Source: Rhodobacteraceae bacterium CG17_big_fil_post_rev_8_21_14_2_50_63_15 (GTDB taxonomy: Bacteria > Pseudomonadota > Alphaproteobacteria > Rhodobacterales > Rhodobacteraceae). Taken from it: a stretch of 40,992 bases of DNA. Positions 35,722 through 40,992 of the stretch are shown here, in pieces. The stretch is from the NCBI GenBank assembly GCA_002783205.1, contig PFEY01000017.1, forward strand, positions 99,570 to 140,561. Direction: 5' to 3'. Position 1 is the first letter of the stretch. Each line of letters begins with the position of its first letter. The notes under the pieces were generated by a model. It saw only the letters and a list, made by a program, of their open reading frames with translations, searched no databases and was not told where the DNA came from. The position numbers were made by a program, and so were the translations under genes.

Positions 35722-36645
35722 ATGATGGCCCGCTCCGACAACCTGACCGGCGCCCTTTTGATGATGGGCGCAATGGCGGCCTTCACGTTAAACGATGCCA
35801 TGATCAAGGGGCTGGCGGGGCAGATCCCGGTGTTTCAGGTGATGTTCCTGCGCGGGTTTCTGACCACTTTGATGGTCGGGATCATCGCTTGGCGCATGGG
35901 CGCACTTACCCGCCGTCTGCCGCGTGAGGATTGGGGCCCGGTGTTCTGGCGCATGGTGGGCGAAATCGGCTCTGCCTATTTCTTTGTCACCGCGCTTTTC
36001 CACATGCCGATTGCCAATATCAGTGCGATCATGCAGGCTCTGCCGTTGACCATCACTCTGGCAGCGGCGCTGTTCTTTCGGGAACCGGTCGGCTGGCGGC
36101 GGATGAGCGCCATCATGTTAGGTTTTGTCGGTGTGATGCTGATCGTGCGACCTGGCACCGAAGGGTTCAACATCTACTCTGTTTACGGTCTTGCGGCGGT
36201 CGCCTTTGTAACGCTGCGCGATCTGGCCACGCGGCGCTTGTCGCGCGACGTGCCCTCGATGCTGGTGACGCTTATCACGTCATTCTGCATCATGGCCGCG
36301 TTCGGATTGGCCAGCCTGACCGGAGAATGGGCCCCAGTGAACGGACGCTCAGCAGCGCTCATCATGGCAGCCTCGGTGATGATCATCGGCGGCTATCTTT
36401 TCTCGATCATGGTCATGCGTGTAGGCGAGATCAGCTTTGTGGCGCCATTCCGATATACCAGTCTGCTTTGGGCGCTGGTTCTCGGCTGGCTGGTTTTTGG
36501 CGACTGGCCGCAAACCATAACCCTGATTGGCGCCGCTATCGTGGTGGTCAGCGGCCTCTTCACCCTCTATCGCGAGTCACAGATCAGCCGCCGCATTCGC
36601 GCGAACCAGAAAAGACAGCCTTCACTCGATCCTCGTCCACGTTGA
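35722..36645 (+). CDS. EamA-family (DMT) membrane transporter
   Basis: The 307-residue protein has ten hydrophobic segments in two EamA repeats. The first repeat opens ALLMMGAMAAFTLNDAMIKGLAG and the second around residue 150 (VYGLAAVAFVTLRDLATRRL). HMPIANISAIMQALPLTITLAAALFFRE is the typical TM3-TM4 EamA block. It likely exports small metabolites; the substrate is unknown. The C-terminal tail is basic ([10 protein letters not shown]) and its coding overlaps the convergent glycosyltransferase by 62 bases. Confidence 0.9.
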   Translation: MMARSDNLTGALLMMGAMAAFTLNDAMIKGLAGQIPVFQVMFLRGFLTTLMVGIIAWRMGALTRRLPREDWGPVFWRMVGEIGSAYFFVTALFHMPIANISAIMQALPLTITLAAALFFREPVGWRRMSAIMLGFVGVMLIVRPGTEGFNIYSVYGLAAVAFVTLRDLATRRLSRDVPSMLVTLITSFCIMAAFGLASLTGEWAPVNGRSAALIMAASVMIIGGYLFSIMVMRVGEISFVAPFRYTSLLWALVLGWLVFGDWPQTITLIGAAIVVVSGLFTLYRESQISRRIRANQKRQPSLDPRPR

Positions 36646-37402
36646 ACTGTTGCTTGAACAGGAGGCGTTCGTCGTCATTGAGAAGACGCATTGGCCCGGT
36701 CTGATAGGACTCGGCAGAGTCATTGTCCTCGTGTTTTGCACGCAAGTACATGCGCGGAGTTGGATGAAGCAGAGTGGGCATTTCAAGGTGCAACTTGTGA
36801 TGTGGGAAGTTCATCACCGTCAGCGGATCGCCGGGCCGGAACAACACCGCAAGCCCGCAGGCCCAGAACGGCGACTGCACTTCTTCGGCCATGATGCCAT
36901 GCTCTGACAGGTTCACTGAAAATCCGCGATTGTACTCGATCGCCATATAGCGCCAGTTTTTGCGCAGGGTGGCGGTATGCTTGACAAACCAGCGCAGGCT
37001 GCGGGTGAAATTCACCGCAACCGCATCGTCATCATCTAGCCGGAACTGGATTGAATGGGTCTTGTCCTCGCCAAGCTCTTTCTTGATCACGGTCTGCATT
37101 GCGGTTCTTTGCTTCATCGGGGGGCTCTCAACGATCTTGATCTGCGGAATGTTCGACGTGAGGTCGTACAGCCGCTCTCGGTAAGGTTTCGGAAGGCTCT
37201 CACCGACCAGGATGAGGAAGGTAAAGTCCTCGTGCTGCTGTGCCGCAATCGAAGGCAGGGTCAGACACTCGAAATGCCGGAACCGCAAGTCCATTCGTTC
37301 GGGTGCGTAGAGATAGGCCTCGCGCTCTGCCAGCGTTTCATGCATGCGTTTGAAGCCGCCAATGGCGGGGTAGGAAAATCGGCAGAGTCCAATCACGCGC
37401 AT
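36584..37402 (-). CDS. putative rhamnosyltransferase (Rhamno_transf type)
   Basis: The 272-residue product starts [17 protein letters not shown] and contains [25 protein letters not shown], then an acidic DXD-type motif in FRLDDDDAV. It has the pattern of the ‘putative rhamnosyl transferase’ family frequent in roseobacters. ATG 37402 is preferred; upstream in-frame codons to 37807 cross the rpsL promoter. It is divergent from the str operon and its 3' end overlaps the EamA gene. Confidence 0.8.
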   Translation of the reverse strand: MRVIGLCRFSYPAIGGFKRMHETLAEREAYLYAPERMDLRFRHFECLTLPSIAAQQHEDFTFLILVGESLPKPYRERLYDLTSNIPQIKIVESPPMKQRTAMQTVIKKELGEDKTHSIQFRLDDDDAVAVNFTRSLRWFVKHTATLRKNWRYMAIEYNRGFSVNLSEHGIMAEEVQSPFWACGLAVLFRPGDPLTVMNFPHHKLHLEMPTLLHPTPRMYLRAKHEDNDSAESYQTGPMRLLNDDERLLFKQQFNVDEDRVKAVFSGSRECGG

Positions 37403-37748
37403 GCTTGCAATGCTCCGGTTCGAGGATGCTTCTTGTCTTTTCGAGCACCCGAAACATTGCATCCGGAAACCCTCTGCGCAAGCCGTGGTGGTGCTGTTGA
37501 CAACCCCCACGACTCCCCCTATACGCGCCCCATCCCGGCTATGGGGGTTGCCCTGTCGCCGTTTGAGAGCTGAAGTGGTCAAGATCCGGGCGCCAGCGTC
37601 CCGATCCTCTGGAAACCCGCCGCGTCGAACCCGAAAGACAGGGTGCGATTGCGGTGGTTGCGTATTGCGGACGCGCGATGCGTTTTTGATGAACCGCACG
37701 GGCGTGCCCGTGCAGACACATGTGTTGAGAGACGGGGAAAGAACCGGA
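37403..37748. other. divergent regulatory region before the str operon
   Basis: These 346 bases separate the minus-strand glycosyltransferase from rpsL. They hold the promoter at 37497-37525 and a leader of about 215 bases before rpsL. Some short frames cross it, but none has family features. I did not see a clear ribosomal-protein-binding structure in the leader. Confidence 0.6.
37497..37525 (+). promoter_or_regulatory. sigma-70-type promoter of the str operon
   Basis: Consensus TTGACA (37497-37502), a 17-base spacer and TATACG (37520-37525). The start would be near 37532. This is the best promoter match in the window, fitting a highly expressed ribosomal operon. Confidence 0.65.
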
Positions 37749-38120
37749 ATGCCAACGATCCAACAGCTGATCCGCAAGCCGCGGCAGCCGAAAGTCAGAA
37801 CCACCAAGTCGCAGCACCTGCAAGGCTGTCCGCAGAAGCGTGGCGTCTGTACGCGCGTCTATACAACAACGCCGAAGAAGCCGAACTCGGCCATGCGTAA
37901 GGTTGCCAAGGTGCGCCTGACCAATGGCTTTGAGGTCATCAGCTACATTCCCGGCGAGAGTCACAACCTTCAGGAACACTCAGTGGTTCTGATCCGTGGT
38001 GGTCGTGTGAAAGACCTTCCCGGTGTTCGGTATCACATCTTGCGAGGCGTTCTGGATACGCAGGGCGTTAAGAACCGCAAGCAACGCCGCTCGAAATACG
38101 GCGCCAAGCGTCCGAAGTGA
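37749..38120 (+). CDS. rpsL: 30S ribosomal protein S12
   Basis: The 123-residue S12 begins [13 protein letters not shown]. It has the decoding-centre sequences [18 protein letters not shown] and [13 protein letters not shown], with the lysines whose substitution gives streptomycin resistance still wild type. The true start is ATG 37749; the frame's earlier codons back to 37401 belong to the leader. GGGGAAAG lies upstream at acceptable spacing. First gene of rpsL-rpsG-fusA-tuf. Confidence 0.98.
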   Translation: MPTIQQLIRKPRQPKVRTTKSQHLQGCPQKRGVCTRVYTTTPKKPNSAMRKVAKVRLTNGFEVISYIPGESHNLQEHSVVLIRGGRVKDLPGVRYHILRGVLDTQGVKNRKQRRSKYGAKRPK

Positions 38121-38131
38121 CGCCGTCTGGC

Positions 38132-38194
38132 GTCATCCCCGAGAATTTGGGGATCTCGTTGAATTGAGATCCTTGGGCCAGACCCGAGGATGAC
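38132..38194. repeat. 63-bp imperfect palindrome between rpsL and rpsG
   Basis: GTCATCC (38132-38138) pairs with GGATGAC (38188-38194), and GGATCTC (38151-38157) with GAGATCC (38166-38172), with further partial pairing between. Its ‘GACCCGAGGATGAC’ end resembles palindromic elements I recall scattered in alphaproteobacterial genomes. It fills most of the 91-base gap and would form a hairpin in the mRNA. Confidence 0.6.
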
Positions 38195-38211
38195 AAGAGG
38201 AAAGAAAAAAG

Positions 38212-38682
38212 ATGTCTCGTCGTCATGCTGCAGAAAAACGCGAAGTCCTGCCCGATGCCAAGTATGGCGATCGGATCCTGACAAAATTCATGAACAACCT
38301 GATGATCGACGGCAAGAAATCAGTCGCCGAAACCATCGTGTACAGCGCGCTGGACCGGGTTGAGAGCAAGATCAAGCGCGCGCCGATCGAAGTGTTTCAC
38401 GAAGCGCTTGACAACATCAAGCCGTCTGTCGAGGTGCGCTCGCGCCGCGTTGGTGGGGCAACTTATCAAGTTCCCGTCGAAGTTCGGACGGAACGCCGTG
38501 AGGCCCTTGCAATCCGCTGGCTGATCAACGCCTCTCGCGGTCGTAACGAGAACACCATGGAGGAACGGCTTGCCGGCGAGTTGCTGGATGCGGTTCAGAG
38601 CCGTGGCTCCGCGGTGAAGAAACGCGAAGACACTCACAAAATGGCCGACGCAAACAAAGCGTTCAGCCATTACCGCTGGTAA
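38212..38682 (+). CDS. rpsG: 30S ribosomal protein S7
   Basis: The 156-residue S7 ([20 protein letters not shown]…[15 protein letters not shown]…[18 protein letters not shown]…[14 protein letters not shown]…[10 protein letters not shown]) matches the family over its full length. It nucleates assembly of the 30S head and contacts the E site. AGAGGAAAG precedes the ATG. It is separated from rpsL by the palindrome and from fusA by 20 bases. Confidence 0.98.
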   Translation: MSRRHAAEKREVLPDAKYGDRILTKFMNNLMIDGKKSVAETIVYSALDRVESKIKRAPIEVFHEALDNIKPSVEVRSRRVGGATYQVPVEVRTERREALAIRWLINASRGRNENTMEERLAGELLDAVQSRGSAVKKREDTHKMADANKAFSHYRW

Positions 38683-38702
38683 CATTTCAGAGGCTTTCCA
38701 TC

Positions 38703-40826
38703 ATGGCACGCGACTACCCCCTCGAACGCTACCGGAATTTCGGGATCATGGCCCATATCGACGCGGGCAAGACCACGACCACCGAGCGCATCCTGTTTTA
38801 CACCGGCAAATCGCACAAGATCGGCGAGGTCCATGACGGGGCCGCGACGATGGACTGGATGGAGCAAGAGCAGGAACGGGGTATCACGATCACCTCTGCG
38901 GCCACGACGACATTCTGGCAGCGTCAGGAGGATCCGCACATTGATGGCGCGTCCGATACCAAATACCGCTTCAACATCATCGACACGCCCGGCCACGTCG
39001 ACTTTACAATTGAAGTCGAGCGGTCGCTGGCAGTTCTTGATGGTGCGATCTGCCTGCTGGATGGCAATGCCGGGGTAGAGCCGCAGACCGAAACCGTCTG
39101 GCGTCAGGCTGACCGATACAAGGTTCCGCGGCTGGTCTTTGTCAACAAGATGGACAAGATCGGTGCTGATTTTTTCAACTGCGTGAAGATGATCAAGGAC
39201 CGCACGGGTGCAATCCCTGCACCTGTAGCGTTGCCGATCGGTTCGGAGGATCAGCTTGAGGGTCTCATCGACCTTATCAAGATGGAAGAATGGGTGTGGA
39301 CGGGCGAAGATCTGGGCGCGTCCTGGGTGCGTCAGCCGATCCGTCCGTCACTTCAGGATGTTGCCAACGAATGGCGTGCCAATCTGATCGAGATCGCCGT
39401 CGAGATGGACGATACCGCGATGGAGGGCTACCTCGAAGGTAAGGAGCCCGACGAGGAAACGCTTCGTTCTCTGATCCGCAAGGGCACGCTGTCGCTCAGC
39501 TTTGTGCCGATCCTGGTAGGTTCTGCATTCAAGAACAAGGGCGTGCAACCGCTGTTAAATGCGGTGATCGATTTCCTGCCGTCGCCGCTTGATGTGCCAC
39601 CATACATGGGATTTTCTCCCGATGACGAGACGGAAACCCGCAACATCGCGCGCCATGCCAATGACGCGGAGCCGTTCTCGGCGCTTGCCTTCAAGATCAT
39701 GAACGACCCCTTCGTGGGTTCTCTGACCTTTACGCGCATCTACTCGGGTGCCTTGAAAAAAGGCGATGCGATGCTCAACGCGACCAAAGGCAAGCGTGAG
39801 CGCGTCGGACGGATGATGATGATGCATTCGAACAACCGCGAAGAGATCGATGAGGCGTTTGCTGGCGACATCATCGCGCTTGCCGGGCTGAAAGAGACCA
39901 CGACCGGTGATACCCTCTGTGATCCGGCAAAGCCCGTGGTTCTGGAAACGATGACCTTCCCCGATCCGGTGATCGAGATTGCGGTCGAACCCAAGACCAA
40001 GGGCGATCAGGAAAAGATGTCTGCCGGGCTGGCACGTCTGGCTGCCGAAGATCCGTCATTCCGGGTTGAGACCGATCAGGAGTCGGGCCAGACCATCATG
40101 AAAGGCATGGGCGAATTGCACCTCGATATTCTGGTGGACCGTTTGCGCCGTGAATTCAAGGTTGATGCCAATATTGGCGCGCCGCAGGTGGCTTATCGTG
40201 AAACCATCAGTCACGAAGTCGAACACACCTACACGCACAAGAAACAGTCGGGTGGTTCCGGTCAGTTTGCCGAAGTGAAACTGGTCATTTCTCCAACACA
40301 GCCGGGCGAAGGCTTCTCGTTCGAGTCGCGCATCGTCGGTGGTGCTGTCCCCAAGGAATACATTCCGGGCGTCGAAAAGGGTATCCGGTCTGTCATGGAC
40401 AGCGGCCCACTCGCTGGCTTCCCGGTGATCGACTTCAAGGTGGCGCTCATCGATGGCAAGTTCCACGACGTGGACTCGTCCGTGATGGCATTCGAGATCG
40501 CGGGACGTATGGGTATGCGTGAAGGTCTGCGCAAGGCGGGGGCCAAGTTGCTTGAGCCGATCATGAAGGTCGAGGTGGTGACACCCGAGGAATACACCGG
40601 CAACGTCATCGGTGACCTCACGTCGCGGCGCGGCCAGGTCTCAGGGCAGGAACAGCGCGGCAACGCGATCGCGATCAATGCAAACGTTCCACTGGCGAAC
40701 ATGTTCGGCTACATCAACACACTGCGCTCGATGTCCTCGGGCCGCGCCCAGTTCACAATGCAGTTTTCGCATTACGAGCCGGTGCCGCACAACATCTCGG
40801 AAGAGATCCAGAAGAAATACGCATGA
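38703..40826 (+). CDS. fusA: elongation factor G
   Basis: The 707-residue translocation GTPase has G1 [13 protein letters not shown] near residue 17, G2/G3 with DTPGHVDF near residue 96, and G4 [10 protein letters not shown] near residue 150. Domain IV and the C-terminal GQLSGQEQR-like region ([27 protein letters not shown]) follow. The length equals that of typical EF-G. It lies in the canonical str order. Confidence 0.98.
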   Translation: MARDYPLERYRNFGIMAHIDAGKTTTTERILFYTGKSHKIGEVHDGAATMDWMEQEQERGITITSAATTTFWQRQEDPHIDGASDTKYRFNIIDTPGHVDFTIEVERSLAVLDGAICLLDGNAGVEPQTETVWRQADRYKVPRLVFVNKMDKIGADFFNCVKMIKDRTGAIPAPVALPIGSEDQLEGLIDLIKMEEWVWTGEDLGASWVRQPIRPSLQDVANEWRANLIEIAVEMDDTAMEGYLEGKEPDEETLRSLIRKGTLSLSFVPILVGSAFKNKGVQPLLNAVIDFLPSPLDVPPYMGFSPDDETETRNIARHANDAEPFSALAFKIMNDPFVGSLTFTRIYSGALKKGDAMLNATKGKRERVGRMMMMHSNNREEIDEAFAGDIIALAGLKETTTGDTLCDPAKPVVLETMTFPDPVIEIAVEPKTKGDQEKMSAGLARLAAEDPSFRVETDQESGQTIMKGMGELHLDILVDRLRREFKVDANIGAPQVAYRETISHEVEHTYTHKKQSGGSGQFAEVKLVISPTQPGEGFSFESRIVGGAVPKEYIPGVEKGIRSVMDSGPLAGFPVIDFKVALIDGKFHDVDSSVMAFEIAGRMGMREGLRKAGAKLLEPIMKVEVVTPEEYTGNVIGDLTSRRGQVSGQEQRGNAIAINANVPLANMFGYINTLRSMSSGRAQFTMQFSHYEPVPHNISEEIQKKYA

Positions 40827-40832
40827 CGGGAG

Positions 40833-40887
40833 GCCGGGCAAAGCGCCCGGCACACCCAGACCCTATAATCCCGGGCGATCCGCCCGG
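40833..40887 (+). promoter_or_regulatory. two related hairpins flanking a TATAAT, between fusA and tuf
   Basis: Hairpin 1 is GCCGGGC-AAAGC-GCCCGGC (40833-40851); hairpin 2 is CCGGGC-GATCC-GCCCGG (40871-40887). Their arms are mutually complementary, so alternative pairings are possible. TATAAT at 40864-40869 sits between them; its -35 region is poor. Neither hairpin is followed by a T-run. It may attenuate readthrough or allow separate tuf expression. Confidence 0.45.
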
Positions 40888-40910
40888 TATCCGGAAACAA
40901 GGAGGCCATC

Positions 40911-40992
40911 ATGGCAAAGGCAAAGTTTGAACGCACGAAACCGCATGTGAACATCGGGACGATCGGGCATGTTGACCATGGCAAGACGACGC
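40911..40992 (+). CDS. tuf: elongation factor Tu, first 27 codons (cut by window edge)
   Basis: ATG 40911 follows AAGGAGG at ideal spacing. The visible residues include [22 protein letters not shown], the EF-Tu N-terminus with its GTP-binding P-loop. It is the fourth gene of the str operon. The remainder lies outside the window. Confidence 0.96.

Overview
The window is GC-rich, densely coded alphaproteobacterial chromosome. I read it as a member of the Rhodobacteraceae, probably the Roseobacter group. The evidence is the combination of a petP/petR-like regulator pair divergent from ilvE, the tRNA-Phe/yacG/RNase E-G/maf/infA cluster, leuS-lptE-holA, and DUF3576 and DUF2125 proteins. Almost everything is core housekeeping sequence. 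I found no CRISPR array, intact insertion sequence, prophage or recognisable defence system.

Layout. 1-2664 (minus): cyanophycinase (cphB) and cyanophycin synthetase (cphA, cut by the window edge), a nitrogen-storage pair. 2665-3969: about 1.3 kb without an intact gene, holding two recognisable gene remnants. 3970-6135 (minus): infA, then maf, an RNase E/G-type nuclease and yacG chained by ATGA overlaps, then tRNA-Phe with its own promoter. 6219-7316 (minus): a nitrilase-family hydrolase and tRNA-Pro. 7465-9012 (plus): a Na/phosphate cotransporter. 9019-15165: leuC, leuD and leuB (minus) interspersed with three little-known genes. 15385-17613: petR-petP (minus) divergent from ilvE (plus), so leucine synthesis and the final branched-chain transamination lie close together.

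17614-21434: a 767-base intergenic stretch, an orphan ExoY-like sugar transferase, an L,D-transpeptidase-like protein, a secreted PEBP protein, a PLP-binding YggS protein and a DUF3576 lipoprotein. 21441-22691 (minus): a family-4 glycosyltransferase. 22844-27064 (plus): leuS-lptE-holA, tightly overlapping. 27233-31782: a GST (plus) facing a flavoprotein and MscS pair (minus), then an SDR and enoyl-CoA hydratase pair (minus). 31899-36645 (plus): a DUF2125 protein, a PmbA/TldD-type protein, an inositol-monophosphatase-family protein and an EamA transporter. 36584-37402 (minus): a putative rhamnosyltransferase. 37497-end (plus): the str operon rpsL-rpsG-fusA-tuf, behind a strong sigma-70-type promoter.

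The points most worth a second look are: a branched, mutually exclusive RNA-like structure with a tiny upstream reading frame in the leuC leader; a sharply bounded low-GC, in-frame segment in leuS just before the KMSKS loop, containing a perfect hairpin; alternately pairing hairpins between fusA and tuf; and the decayed region beside tRNA-Phe. I did not find a convincing new multi-gene system.
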